A DNA stretch of 23,125 nucleotides, from contig CAMFRJ010000001.1 of the NCBI GenBank assembly GCA_945981915.1, positions 1-23,125 of the forward strand. The letters run 5' to 3'. Of the stretch, positions 7,752-15,280 are shown one piece after another (the stretch's first letter is position 1; the number at the start of each line of letters is the position of its first letter). The position numbers and the translations under genes are program-made. Below the pieces are notes generated by a model. It saw only the letters and a list, made by a program, of their open reading frames with translations, did no database searches and was not told the DNA's origin. Source of the stretch: an uncultured Erysipelotrichaceae bacterium (GTDB taxonomy: Bacteria > Bacillota_I > Bacilli_A > Erysipelotrichales > Coprobacillaceae).

Positions 7752-8243
7752 ATGAATGATTTGAAATGTGATTGTGCTATTGTCTGTGGCTATCCTGCTT
7801 GTGAGGATGGAACACCATCACCGATCCTTAAATCAAGAATTGATAAAGCGATAGAATTGTATCAACACCGACAAATACAATATATTTTAGTGAGTGGAGG
7901 TGCGATTCATAATCAACACAATGAGGCTCATTGTATGGCTCAATACGCTTTAAAAAAGGGAATTCCTCAAGCTGCTCTTATCATTGAAGATCAAGCCAAA
8001 AGTACCTATCATAATATGATGTATGCCAAGGAAAAAATGAAAGAATATCAATTGGACAGTTGTTTTGTTGTAACCAATAGCTGGCATATGATAAAAGCAC
8101 GATATTATGCTAAGAAGTTTCATTTGCATTATTATCCTCAAAATGCAAAGAAACCACCACAAATGAGTTATGTGACAGTTTTATTTTATACGATAGAGAT
8201 GCCTATTAATATGCTGATCAATAGATTGAAAGGTTATTATTGA
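7752..8243 (+). CDS. YdcF/SanA-like (DUF218) protein
   Basis: A 163-residue protein of the ElyC/SanA/YdcF family. Typical elements are the opening CAIVCGYPACEDG strand, the RIDKAIELY helix, ILVSGG at about 47-52, the conserved acidic residue in the NEAHCM segment, and VTNSWHMIKARYYAKKF near residues 109-125. No signal peptide or membrane segment is evident, so it is probably cytoplasmic, unlike the anchored ElyC and SanA proteins. Some relatives affect cell-envelope integrity; the reaction is not established. The gene starts 30 bases after the HAD gene with a weak purine-rich site (GGAAAAAGAAG) and is likely part of the murI operon. Confidence 0.85.
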   Translation: MNDLKCDCAIVCGYPACEDGTPSPILKSRIDKAIELYQHRQIQYILVSGGAIHNQHNEAHCMAQYALKKGIPQAALIIEDQAKSTYHNMMYAKEKMKEYQLDSCFVVTNSWHMIKARYYAKKFHLHYYPQNAKKPPQMSYVTVLFYTIEMPINMLINRLKGYY

Positions 8244-8361
8244 TTTTTAAAATGTCATTGAAATGAAAATGATTTCCATTTTTCTATAAAAATATTTAAT
8301 AAAACTGAGTCAATATGTCTATCCTAAATAGGGAAGAGATATGTCTTTGTCTTAAAATATA
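8244..8361 (+). other. Structured 3' region between convergent genes
   Basis: About 120 bases between the YdcF-like gene and the shared terminator. An imperfect hairpin lies at 8313-8342: ATAT, TCT and TCC pair with GGG, AGA and ATAT around a six-base loop, with two single mismatches. Upstream, at 8265-8279, TGAAAATGATTTCCA resembles a Fur box at 11 of 14 positions. It is probably just the 3' untranslated region of the murI operon, though a small RNA is possible. Confidence 0.35.
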
Positions 8362-8388
8362 AAAAAATGAGCATTTTGCTCATTTTTT
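8362..8388. terminator. Bidirectional terminator between convergent genes
   Basis: AAAAAATGAGCA (8362-8373) pairs perfectly with TGCTCATTTTTT (8377-8388) around a TTT loop. A/T tracts on both sides allow it to work in both directions. It overlaps the stop codon of the minus-strand reductase. Confidence 0.88.
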
Positions 8389-9499
8389 ATTGCATATCTT
8401 TTGCAACACGTTTGAGATCATCACGAATAGAAATATGTTGTGGACACATTGTTTCACATTTTCCACATTGTTGACAATAAGCTGCCTGTTCACTATTCAT
8501 TTTGGCATATTTTGATTTAAATGTTTTTTCATCTTCATATATACTCATACAATTCCAATATCTAAAATTATTAGGAATGTTGACACCAAAAGGACAAGGC
8601 ATACAGTATTGACATCCAGTGCAACCATTTTTTGTTTTTGCTTTTAATGTTTTTGTCACTTGATCAACAAGCTTTAGTTCAGTTTCATCTAATTTTTGAA
8701 ATTGATCAAATGTGGCCAAATTATCATCAACCTGGTCCATCGTTGACATACCGCTTAAAATGACTTTGACTGCGGGAAGTGTTCCCACATAACGAAGTGC
8801 CCATGAAGAAAGACTTTGATGAGGATGATAATTCGTAAAAGTTTGTGCGACATCTTGAGGAAGAGTCGCCAAAGAACCGCCTTTGATTGGTTCCATAACG
8901 ATGACTGGTAAACCAAGCTTATCACACAATTGGATACCTTTCATTCCGGCTTGAATATCCATATCCATATAATTGATTTGTAGTTGACAGAAATCCCAAT
9001 GATATGAATGAATAATTGTTTCGAAAACGTCAAATTCGTCATGGAATGAAAAGCCGATGTATTTGATTTTTCCTTCTGCTTTCAATTGTTCAACAATTTG
9101 AATGATGTGGAATTGTTGAACTTTTTCCCATTTGTTTTTATCTAATGCATGTAATAAATAAAAATCAACATAATCAACATCTAATCTTTTCAATTGTTCT
9201 TCAAATATTGTTCTGACATCTTCTTCACTATTGACATTCCAGATCGGTAATTTTGTGGCTAAAAAATAATCTTGACGATTGTATTTTTTTAAAACTCTTC
9301 CAACAAATGGTTCGCTGTCTCCATTATGATAAGGATAAGCAGTATCAATATAAGTTACACCATGCGCTATAGCCTTATCAATCATAGCTTCCGCTTCTTT
9401 TTCATTGATTTGTCCATTATCTAATGTAGGAAATCTCATACAACCAAAACCTAATAAAGAAGGTTTGACATTTAATCTTTCAAAATTTCTATATTCCAT
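8387..9499 (-). CDS. Aldo/keto reductase with C-terminal 4Fe-4S domain
   Basis: A 370-residue cytoplasmic oxidoreductase. An aldo/keto reductase barrel (about 1-285) carries the catalytic tetrad Asp52, Tyr57, Lys83 and His117. It is followed by a ferredoxin-like tail with two cysteine groups, Cys293/296/299/302 and Cys342/345/348/352, the latter ending in CP as in classical clusters. This fused form is common in anaerobic Firmicutes and suggests that electrons can pass between NAD(P)H and iron-sulfur carriers. The substrate is unknown. The start is fixed by a strong AGGAGG site (plus-strand 9507-9512). It is the only complete leftward gene here and is monocistronic, with its own promoter and terminator. 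Confidence 0.92.
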   Translation of the reverse strand: MEYRNFERLNVKPSLLGFGCMRFPTLDNGQINEKEAEAMIDKAIAHGVTYIDTAYPYHNGDSEPFVGRVLKKYNRQDYFLATKLPIWNVNSEEDVRTIFEEQLKRLDVDYVDFYLLHALDKNKWEKVQQFHIIQIVEQLKAEGKIKYIGFSFHDEFDVFETIIHSYHWDFCQLQINYMDMDIQAGMKGIQLCDKLGLPVIVMEPIKGGSLATLPQDVAQTFTNYHPHQSLSSWALRYVGTLPAVKVILSGMSTMDQVDDNLATFDQFQKLDETELKLVDQVTKTLKAKTKNGCTGCQYCMPCPFGVNIPNNFRYWNCMSIYEDEKTFKSKYAKMNSEQAAYCQQCGKCETMCPQHISIRDDLKRVAKDMQ

Positions 9500-9518
9500 A
9501 TTTATTCCTCCTATCCCT

Positions 9519-9527
9519 ATTATAACA
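9519..9527 (-). promoter_or_regulatory. Extended -10 promoter of the aldo/keto reductase
   Basis: Reading leftward, TGTTATAAT is a perfect extended -10, 20 bases before the start codon. The -35 is weak. Confidence 0.65.
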
Positions 9528-9576
9528 AAGAAAACTCGCTATTTGCTTTTTTTTCTTATTATGATAAGATGTTGAA

Positions 9577-9680
9577 GACAATAGATGATTGAAAAGAAGA
9601 TGTGGTTTGTTCTCTCAACCATTATCTTCGTTTACAATCGAAATGATTCATGAAAAAGACGCATAAGTGCTTTGTTTTTA
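9577..9680 (+). ncRNA. Candidate small RNA or leader with a long hairpin
   Basis: The gene-free stretch 9500-9731 holds an imperfect 53-base hairpin at 9587-9639: GATTG, GAAGAT and GGTT pair with AACC, ATCTTC and CAATC, with internal loops and a nine-base terminal loop. Upstream is TTGCTT (9543-9548), 16 bases and an extended -10, TGATAAGAT (9562-9570). Downstream is a weak A-tract/T-tract hairpin near 9653-9680. The next gene has its own promoter, so this RNA would be separate. It matches no RNA family I know. Confidence 0.3.
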
Positions 9681-9703
9681 TATATATTAAAATATAAAAA
9701 GTA

Positions 9704-9712
9704 TGCTATAAT
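9704..9712 (+). promoter_or_regulatory. Extended -10 promoter of the acidic membrane protein gene
   Basis: TGCTATAAT is a perfect extended -10 placed 19 bases before the ATG, so the transcript should start around 9718, directly at the GGAAGG ribosome binding site. Confidence 0.72.
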
Positions 9713-9731
9713 GTGGAAGGAAGGTGAGATA

Positions 9732-10556
9732 ATGGCATATTCTAGAATAGAAAAATATCAAGAGTTAAGAGATGGACTCAAAGAAGAAGCTGGCATTAGT
9801 CGAGAAAAGACAACAGCACCAGTTGAGATTGAAAAGGATGAGGATGATGATTTTTTATCATTTATGAAAGATGATGAACCAACTTCAAAACCTGTTAATT
9901 TAGAGGATACTTTAACAGAAGCGAAAACTTTTGAACAGATGAGAGAAGAAGGTTCTAAAGAATTAGAAGAAGCATTGAAAAGTGCTAAACGTGGTGTTGG
10001 CAAAGAAACAGAATATAATACAAGAATGGATATATTATCTAAAATTAGAGAACCTGAAAAAACAACAATTAAGATTGATTCAGTAGATGAATATAAAACA
10101 GAAGAGTTTTCTAAAGGAATGTTCCTGAATGAAACGTCAGAAGAAGTCGTACCAACTGAAATAAAAACAGAGGGTAAAGAAAGAAAAAAGATGACTTTTA
10201 TGGAAAGATTAGCTTCTATGTCTCCTGAAGAAGACGCTAAAAAAGCAGAACAATTTTTGAAAAGTGAAGAAATGAAAAAAGAGCAGGAAATCATTGCAGA
10301 AGTTCATGAAGAGATCATAGAGGACGAATTACCTGTTGAAGAAGATAGCCAAAGATACATTCAAGAAGAGATTGAACCGGAAGAAGTGCAACAACTTCGA
10401 AGAAAAATTGATGATGAAGAAGATGTTGAAGTCAATCAGGAAATTGAAAAAAAACAAGGTGGCCAATTGGTAAAGATCTTAGATGCTGTCATCGCAATTT
10501 TGGTTGTGATATTTATTGTTTTACTAGGTGTCATTATTTATCAAAATTTCTTTTAA
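9732..10556 (+). CDS. Unrecognised acidic protein with C-terminal membrane anchor
   Basis: A 274-residue protein I cannot assign to a family. About 245 N-terminal residues are highly charged, rich in Glu and Lys, with no signal peptide and probably disordered or coiled stretches (about 66-92 and 155-200). A single hydrophobic segment at 248-270 ends four residues from the C terminus. This is a tail-anchor layout with the long domain in the cytoplasm. The N terminus (AYSRIEKYQELRDGL) and the segment 97-108 (NTRMDILSKIRE) look like short conserved motifs for binding a partner. The layout recalls cytoplasmic adaptor regions of division proteins such as MapZ, but I see no homology. The ATG at 9732 is chosen for its GGAAGGAAGGTGAG site; an upstream in-frame start at 9672 would precede the promoter. 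A terminator separates it from cmk-der. Confidence 0.8.
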   Translation: MAYSRIEKYQELRDGLKEEAGISREKTTAPVEIEKDEDDDFLSFMKDDEPTSKPVNLEDTLTEAKTFEQMREEGSKELEEALKSAKRGVGKETEYNTRMDILSKIREPEKTTIKIDSVDEYKTEEFSKGMFLNETSEEVVPTEIKTEGKERKKMTFMERLASMSPEEDAKKAEQFLKSEEMKKEQEIIAEVHEEIIEDELPVEEDSQRYIQEEIEPEEVQQLRRKIDDEEDVEVNQEIEKKQGGQLVKILDAVIAILVVIFIVLLGVIIYQNFF

Positions 10557-10580
10557 ACTAAGGTTAACCTTAGTTTTTTT
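10555..10580 (+). terminator. Terminator between the acidic protein gene and cmk
   Basis: AAACTAAGG (10555-10563) pairs perfectly with CCTTAGTTT (10568-10576) around TTAA, followed by T residues to 10580. The stem begins inside the stop codon. The cmk ribosome binding site AAAGGAGG starts immediately after it, and no separate cmk promoter is obvious, so read-through probably supplies cmk-der. Confidence 0.85.
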
Positions 10581-10594
10581 AAAGGAGGAAAAGT

Positions 10595-11263
10595 ATGAAA
10601 AGAAATATTGCTGTTGCTATAGATGGTCCTAGCGCTGCTGGGAAAAGTACAATTGCTAAGTTAGTTGCAAAAAAGGAAAACTTTATTTATATTGATACAG
10701 GAGCGATGTATCGTTGTGTTGCCTATTATTGTTTGAGTCATGATATAGATATCCATCAGGAAAAAGATGTTGAAAAATGTTTGGCTCATTTAGAAATAAA
10801 ATTGACACAAGATAATAAAGTCTATTTAAATGGTCAAGATGTTAGTCAAGAAATTAGAAAAGATGAGGTATCTTTAGGTGCTAGTGTTGTTTCACAATAT
10901 GAAGCCATTCGCACATTTTTAGTTCAAAGTCAAAGAAAGATGGCACAAGAAGGCAATGTTATCTTAGATGGTAGAGATATTGGAACGGTTGTTTTACCTG
11001 ATGCTGATTTGAAAATATATCAGATTGCCAGTGTCGAAACAAGAGCGTTAAGACGATATAAAGAAAACCAAGAAAGAGGTTTAGAAGCTGATTTAGAAAC
11101 AATTAAAGAAGAAATAGAACAACGAGATTATCAAGATATGAATCGTGCAATTTCTCCTTTAAAGAAGGCAAAGGATGCTATTGAACTGGATACTTCAGAT
11201 CTTTCATTAGATGAAGTTGTTGAAAAAGTCTTAGAATTGATTCAGCAAGTAAGGGAGGGATAA
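10595..11263 (+). CDS. cmk: Cytidylate kinase
   Basis: A 222-residue (d)CMP kinase that phosphorylates CMP and dCMP with ATP in the cytoplasm. The P-loop is GPSAAGKS at 11-18. The NMP-binding YIDTGAMYR segment, the [10 protein letters not shown] motif at about 121-130 and the lid region RALRRYKE are typical, as is the length. It lies one base upstream of der, an arrangement common in Firmicutes. The start is fixed by AAAGGAGG at 10581-10588. Confidence 0.96.
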   Translation: MKRNIAVAIDGPSAAGKSTIAKLVAKKENFIYIDTGAMYRCVAYYCLSHDIDIHQEKDVEKCLAHLEIKLTQDNKVYLNGQDVSQEIRKDEVSLGASVVSQYEAIRTFLVQSQRKMAQEGNVILDGRDIGTVVLPDADLKIYQIASVETRALRRYKENQERGLEADLETIKEEIEQRDYQDMNRAISPLKKAKDAIELDTSDLSLDEVVEKVLELIQQVREG

Positions 11264-11264
11264 T

Positions 11265-12569
11265 ATGGCAGGTATTGTCGCTATTGTAGGACGTGCAAAT
11301 GTTGGAAAATCGACGATATTTAATCGTATAGTTGGTGAAAGAATTTCCATTGTAGAAGATGTTGCTGGTGTTACGCGTGATCGTATTTATGCAAAGGCAT
11401 CGTGGTTAACAAAAGAATTCAATGTCATTGATACGGGAGGTATCGAATTAGAAAATGCTTCATTTACTGCACGAATTAAGATGCAGGCTGAAATTGCCAT
11501 TGAAGAAGCTGATTTGATAGTGTTTGTTGTCAATGGCAGAGAAGGATTGACAAGAGAAGATGAATATGTCGCACGTTTGCTACAAAAATCAAAAAAGCCT
11601 ATTTTGTTGGCAGTGAATAAAATAGATGATCAACGATTTAAAGATGATATTTATGAGTTTTATGCATTAGGAGTAGGAGATCCGATTCCTGTTTCTGGAG
11701 CTCATGGTATTGGTATTGGAGATCTACTCGATCAAATCATAGAAAATTTAGATGTACAAGAGGAATCTCAAAAAGAAGATGAAATTAGTTTTTCTATTAT
11801 TGGTAGACCTAATGTTGGAAAATCTTCTTTAACAAATGCAATTTTAGGAGAAGAACGTGTCATCGTTTCTGATATAGAAGGAACAACACGTGATGCTATA
11901 GATACAGCATTTGTTAAAGATGGACAAAAATATCGTGTTGTTGATACCGCAGGAATGAGGAAAAAAGGAAAAATCTATGAGAATATTGAAAAGTATTCTA
12001 TTTTAAGAGCTTTAACTTCCATTGAAAAAAGTGATGTTATTCTCGTTGTGATAGATGGGGAAACTGGAATTAGAGAACAGGATAAACATGTTGCTGGATA
12101 TGCCCATGAAGCAGGGAAAGGGGTCATCATTGTTTATAACAAATGGGATCTCGTTGACAAAGATGAAAAGACAATGCAGAAAAAAGAAAAAGAAATTAGA
12201 GAACAGTTTAAATATCTTGATTATGCAAGAATTATCTTTACTTCTGCGAAAACTGGACAAAGGGTGGAACAGCTGTTTCCTTTGATTCAGGAATCCTATA
12301 ACAATTGTCGTAAAAGAGTTCAAACAAGTGTATTAAATGATGTGTTGGTTGATGCACAGCTAATCAATCCTACAACAACATTTAATGGAGGCAGATTGAA
12401 AATCTTTTATGCTAATCAAGTGAGCATTTGTCCACCAACGTTTGTCTTATTTGCTAATGATCCGCAGTATTTACATTTCAGTTATAAACGTTATTTAGAA
12501 AATAGATTAAGAGAAGCGTTTGGGTTTGAAGGAACACCAATTCATATTATTTGTAGAAAAAGAGATTAG
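11265..12569 (+). CDS. der: Ribosome assembly GTPase Der (EngA)
   Basis: A 434-residue GTPase with two tandem G domains, needed for maturation of the 50S subunit. Domain 1 has GRANVGKS at 9-16, DTGG at 56-59 and NKID at 118-121. Domain 2 has GRPNVGKS at 180-187, DTAG at 227-230 and NKWD at 292-295. A KH-like domain follows from about 350 and ends in the usual basic tail. Length is typical. It starts one base after cmk with AGGGAGG upstream and is clearly in the same operon. Confidence 0.97.
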   Translation: MAGIVAIVGRANVGKSTIFNRIVGERISIVEDVAGVTRDRIYAKASWLTKEFNVIDTGGIELENASFTARIKMQAEIAIEEADLIVFVVNGREGLTREDEYVARLLQKSKKPILLAVNKIDDQRFKDDIYEFYALGVGDPIPVSGAHGIGIGDLLDQIIENLDVQEESQKEDEISFSIIGRPNVGKSSLTNAILGEERVIVSDIEGTTRDAIDTAFVKDGQKYRVVDTAGMRKKGKIYENIEKYSILRALTSIEKSDVILVVIDGETGIREQDKHVAGYAHEAGKGVIIVYNKWDLVDKDEKTMQKKEKEIREQFKYLDYARIIFTSAKTGQRVEQLFPLIQESYNNCRKRVQTSVLNDVLVDAQLINPTTTFNGGRLKIFYANQVSICPPTFVLFANDPQYLHFSYKRYLENRLREAFGFEGTPIHIICRKRD

Positions 12570-12574
12570 ATATT

Positions 12575-12611
12575 CACCAAGAGAATCATTGAAACATATG
12601 ATATATTGGTG
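12575..12611 (+). promoter_or_regulatory. Inverted repeat covering the next ribosome binding site
   Basis: CACCAA (12575-12580) can pair with TTGGTG (12606-12611), which holds the GGTGAT ribosome binding site of the 80-codon gene. Inside the loop, CATATGATA (12595-12603) fits the sporulation sigma-K -10 form CATAnnnTA, with an AC 17 bases before it. Either a translational lid on read-through RNA or a sporulation promoter is possible; neither is proven. Confidence 0.35.
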
Positions 12612-12616
12612 ATAAT

Positions 12617-12859
12617 ATGAGAGATCAAAATGAATTTATTGATAGAGTTGCGAAAAAAACAAATGTTAAAAGAGATGATATCTTTAAATTGGCTCGTGAT
12701 CTGCAAACAAAAGATCTTAATAATGAGCAGGATATTCGCTCTTTTATTGCAACTGTAGCGAGAGTGACCAATAAGAATATTTCTCCGGTAACTGTCGATA
12801 AACTTGTTCAAATGATAAAAAATAAACAAGTGCCGCAAGATATAGACAAAATGTTGTAG
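12617..12859 (+). CDS. Stage VI sporulation protein F-like small protein
   Basis: An 80-residue soluble helical protein. The core TNVKRDDIFKLARDL followed by an acidic helix, RSFIATVARVTNKNIS, and a closing DIDKML resembles SpoVIF, a small late-sporulation coat-assembly protein of Bacillus, in both order and spacing. I judge it a likely member of that family. It begins with GGTGATAAT before the ATG, 47 bases after der. A strong promoter for the next genes follows, so it is the last gene of the cmk-der unit or is separately expressed during sporulation. Confidence 0.65.
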   Translation: MRDQNEFIDRVAKKTNVKRDDIFKLARDLQTKDLNNEQDIRSFIATVARVTNKNISPVTVDKLVQMIKNKQVPQDIDKML

Positions 12860-12888
12860 AAAATGTTGGTTTTACAATGATTTTTAGA

Positions 12889-12917
12889 TTGACTTCTCTT
12901 TGTTGTTTCTATATAAT
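12889..12917 (+). promoter_or_regulatory. Promoter of yceD-rpmF
   Basis: TTGACT (12889-12894), a 17-base spacer and TATAAT (12912-12917) make a near-consensus housekeeping promoter. Confidence 0.9.
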
Positions 12918-12947
12918 AGGTTGTGCGGTTATGGATAGGTGATTAAT

Positions 12948-13448
12948 TTGAAATATAACTTACAGTGGATCATAAAACACAAAGGAACATTTGATTTTGA
13001 AGAAGAAATAACTTTTCCAACAGAAATGTTTGAAAGCTATAATCAAATTAATGGCCTTAAAGACGTTAAAGTCTCAGGTACCGGGAATCTAGATACAAGA
13101 GATAAACGATTATATGTTGATTTAAATATTAAGGGAACAATGATTCTACCATGTGCTTTAACATTAGAAGATGTTGATTATCCATTTGATATCGATTCGA
13201 CGGAAGTATTTACTTTTGAAAAGCCTGATCCGCTTGAAGACGTTCATGAGGCGAAGAAAAACGTTGTCGATCTTACACCGGTTGTATTTTCGAATATTAT
13301 GTTAGAAGTGCCAATGAGGGTTGTAAAAGATGATGCTAACATCAAAGAATCAGGTCAAGGCTGGAAGATAATTGATGGTCATTCTGGTGAGCATAATGAA
13401 GAATATATTGATCCTAGGTTAGCAAAGTTAAAAGATTATTTTAAGTAA
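12948..13448 (+). CDS. yceD: YceD (DUF177) protein
   Basis: A 166-residue DUF177 protein. The family is tied to 23S rRNA accumulation in some bacteria and in plastids, and is almost always encoded just before rpmF, as here. Recognisable features are the central GTGNLDTRDKRLYVDLNIKGTMILPC region (read in two parts around 46-70) and the C-terminal DPRLAKLKDYF, which resembles the usual end. I place the start at the TTG at 12948, which lies six bases after the AGGTG at 12937-12941. A GTG in frame at 12939 overlaps that site and has no other upstream. rpmF follows 16 bases later. Confidence 0.88.
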   Translation: MKYNLQWIIKHKGTFDFEEEITFPTEMFESYNQINGLKDVKVSGTGNLDTRDKRLYVDLNIKGTMILPCALTLEDVDYPFDIDSTEVFTFEKPDPLEDVHEAKKNVVDLTPVVFSNIMLEVPMRVVKDDANIKESGQGWKIIDGHSGEHNEEYIDPRLAKLKDYFK

Positions 13449-13464
13449 TAGGAGGATATAAAAG

Positions 13465-13632
13465 ATGGCAGTACCTTTTAGAAGAGTTTCTAGTACAAGA
13501 AGAAACAAAAGAAGAACACATGATAAATTATCTGCACCTACTTTAGTTGTTTGTCCAGAATGTGGAGAATACAAAATGTCACATAGAGTTTGTAAACATT
13601 GTGGAACATACAAAGGTAAGAAAGTATTATAA
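13465..13632 (+). CDS. rpmF: 50S ribosomal protein L32
   Basis: A 55-residue L32 with the MAVPFRR start, a basic segment ([13 protein letters not shown]), and a zinc ribbon formed by CPEC and CKHC. The zinc-binding form is present, with all four cysteines intact. It has a strong AGGAGGATAT site and is followed at once by a terminator. Confidence 0.97.
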   Translation: MAVPFRRVSSTRRNKRRTHDKLSAPTLVVCPECGEYKMSHRVCKHCGTYKGKKVL

Positions 13633-13661
13633 AAAAATTGCCCAGTCAATGGGCTTTTTTT
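13632..13661 (+). terminator. Terminator of yceD-rpmF
   Basis: GCCCA (13640-13644) pairs with TGGGC (13650-13654), flanked by an A tract and a T tract that extend the stem. Confidence 0.88.
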
Positions 13662-13685
13662 ATGTCAAAAATATGATAAAAATCA

Positions 13686-13785
13686 TTGAATTTTAAAGAA
13701 AATATCCCATAAAATCATTATTTTTACCATTATCAAAGTATTTGTCAAAATAGGCAGTCTGATTCGTTAAAGACTGCTTTTTTTT
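13686..13785 (+). ncRNA. Candidate small RNA with orphan terminator
   Basis: The gene-free region 13633-13903 contains a strong terminator with no gene before it: GCAGTCT (13754-13760), a ten-base loop, AGACTGC (13771-13777) and eight T residues. TTGAAT (13686-13691), 18 bases and TAAAAT (13710-13715) form a plausible promoter, giving an RNA of about 65 bases from roughly 13722. A further weak inverted repeat, GTGCTT/AAGCAC, is at 13786-13809. It could instead be a back-up terminator for rpmF. Confidence 0.35.
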
Positions 13786-13819
13786 GTGCTTATTCGACAA
13801 AAAAAGCACTTTAAAATCA

Positions 13820-13848
13820 TTGCTAAAAAGATATCAAGATAGTATAAT
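13820..13848 (+). promoter_or_regulatory. Promoter of the mraZ division cluster
   Basis: TTGCTA (13820-13825), a 17-base spacer and TATAAT (13843-13848). Transcription should begin near 13855, so the MraZ boxes lie from the -10 into the leader. Confidence 0.85.
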
Positions 13849-13894
13849 AGTGGTATAAAGTGGTAATGAATGATATGAAAGTGTTAAAAAGTGG
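13847..13894 (+). promoter_or_regulatory. MraZ operator: repeated AAAGTG boxes
   Basis: Four boxes on one strand: ATAGTGG (13847-13853), AAAGTGG (13857-13863), AAAGTGT (13878-13884) and AAAGTGG (13888-13894). Their start-to-start spacing is 10, 21 and 10 bases. Direct repeats of AAAGTG[T/G] with 3-base gaps are the known binding site of Mollicutes MraZ, so autoregulation is likely. The overlap with the -10 favours repression. Confidence 0.8.
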
Positions 13895-13903
13895 GTGAAA
13901 ATC

Positions 13904-14335
13904 ATGTTCATGGGTGAGTTTAGACATTCGATAGATGCGAAAGGCAGAATTATTATTCCGACTGCTATTAGAAATTTATGTCAAGGTTCTGTGACTATTG
14001 CCCGTGGATTTGATAACTGTTTAGCACTTTATACCAATGAACAATGGGAACCATTTTGTCAAAAATTATTAGCTTTGCCTACTTATAAAAAAGATGCCAG
14101 AAAAGCAGTTCGTTTAACTATTTCTAGTGCTAAAAATTGCGAATTTGATAAACTGGGAAGAATTAATATTCCTGCCAATTTAAGAAAGCTGGCTGGTATT
14201 GAAAAAGAATGTGTCATTATTGGCGCTGGAGATCATGTTGAGATTTGGTCTCAAGAACGCTGGGATGCATATTATGAGGAAAATCAAGATGATTATGATG
14301 ATATTTTTGAATCATTAGATGGTTTAGAAGATTAG
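13904..14335 (+). CDS. mraZ: Transcriptional regulator MraZ
   Basis: A 143-residue MraZ with two AbrB-like DNA-binding repeats. Each carries the family motif: DAKGRIIIP at about 11-19 and DKLGRINIP at about 82-90. MraZ forms a ring and binds repeats upstream of its own operon, controlling division and wall genes. The ATG at 13904 gives the usual MFMGEF start and lies six bases after GGGTGA; the in-frame GTG at 13895 overlaps that site. rsmH follows nine bases after the stop. Confidence 0.96.
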   Translation: MFMGEFRHSIDAKGRIIIPTAIRNLCQGSVTIARGFDNCLALYTNEQWEPFCQKLLALPTYKKDARKAVRLTISSAKNCEFDKLGRINIPANLRKLAGIEKECVIIGAGDHVEIWSQERWDAYYEENQDDYDDIFESLDGLED

Positions 14336-14344
14336 GAGGATCAC

Positions 14345-15280
14345 ATGTTTAACCATATTACAGTATTGTTGAATGAAGCAATTGAAGGTTTAAACATCAA
14401 GCCGGACGGAATCTATGTTGATTGTACCCTAGGTGGGGCAGGTCATTCTTGTGAAATATTAAAACGATTGACAACAGGTCATTTGTATTGTTTCGACCAA
14501 GATGATGTCGCTATTGAAGCAGCAAGAAAACGATTAGAACAAGTGGGGAAACAATTTACCATTATTCGTTCTAATTTTAAAAATATAAAAGAAAAACTTG
14601 AAGAATTAGGAGTCAGACAAGTTGATGGCATATTATTTGATTTAGGGGTTTCATCGCCACAATTTGATGATGGACAACGTGGATTTAGTTATAATGCTGA
14701 TGCTCGTTTAGATATGAGAATGGATAGAAGTGCATCTTTAGATGCCCATGAAATAGTCAATCATTGGTCATATGAACAATTGGTTGAAATCTTTTATAAA
14801 TATGCAGATGAAAAATTTGCTAAACAAATTGCCAGAGCTATTGAAAGGCAAAGACAAATTCAGCCGATTGATACAACTTTTCAGTTGGTTGAAATCATCA
14901 AACAAGCTATACCTGCTTATGCCAGAAGAAAAGGGGGACACCCTGCAAAAAGAACGTTTCAGGCATTAAGAATTGCTGTGAATGATGAATTAAATGTATT
15001 TGATATTGCGTTAAAAGATTCTTTAGATCTTTTAAATTTAGGAGGGCGCATTGCTGTTATTACTTTCCATAGTTTAGAAGATAAGATCTGTAAATATACA
15101 TTTCATGATGTATCAACAATGAAAGATGTTCCTAGAGGACTTCCTGTTATTCCAGATTATATGCAACCGCATTTTCAATTGGTTAATAAAAAACCAATTG
15201 TTGCAGGAAGTGAAGAATTAAATGTGAATCATCGCGCACATTCAGCAAAATTAAGAGTGATAGAGAGGGTAAGATTATGA
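14345..15280 (+). CDS. rsmH: 16S rRNA m4C1402 methyltransferase RsmH
   Basis: A 311-residue RsmH (MraW), which N4-methylates C1402 in the ribosomal P site using S-adenosylmethionine. The SAM-binding [11 protein letters not shown] is at 25-35, and the [15 protein letters not shown] segment typical of the family lies at about 96-110. The [16 protein letters not shown] region is also diagnostic. A strong AGGAGG site precedes it. The stop overlaps the ftsL start by four bases. Confidence 0.97.
   Translation: MFNHITVLLNEAIEGLNIKPDGIYVDCTLGGAGHSCEILKRLTTGHLYCFDQDDVAIEAARKRLEQVGKQFTIIRSNFKNIKEKLEELGVRQVDGILFDLGVSSPQFDDGQRGFSYNADARLDMRMDRSASLDAHEIVNHWSYEQLVEIFYKYADEKFAKQIARAIERQRQIQPIDTTFQLVEIIKQAIPAYARRKGGHPAKRTFQALRIAVNDELNVFDIALKDSLDLLNLGGRIAVITFHSLEDKICKYTFHDVSTMKDVPRGLPVIPDYMQPHFQLVNKKPIVAGSEELNVNHRAHSAKLRVIERVRL

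Noticed and set aside
9758..10294. A 178-codon open frame on the minus strand inside the acidic protein gene
   Set aside because: It is Ser/Phe-rich because it reads GAA/GAT codons in antisense. It has no ribosome binding site and no neighbour in its direction.
12012..12323. Open frames on both strands inside der
   Set aside because: They are alternative frames of a conserved GTPase gene, with no initiation signals or protein-like composition.
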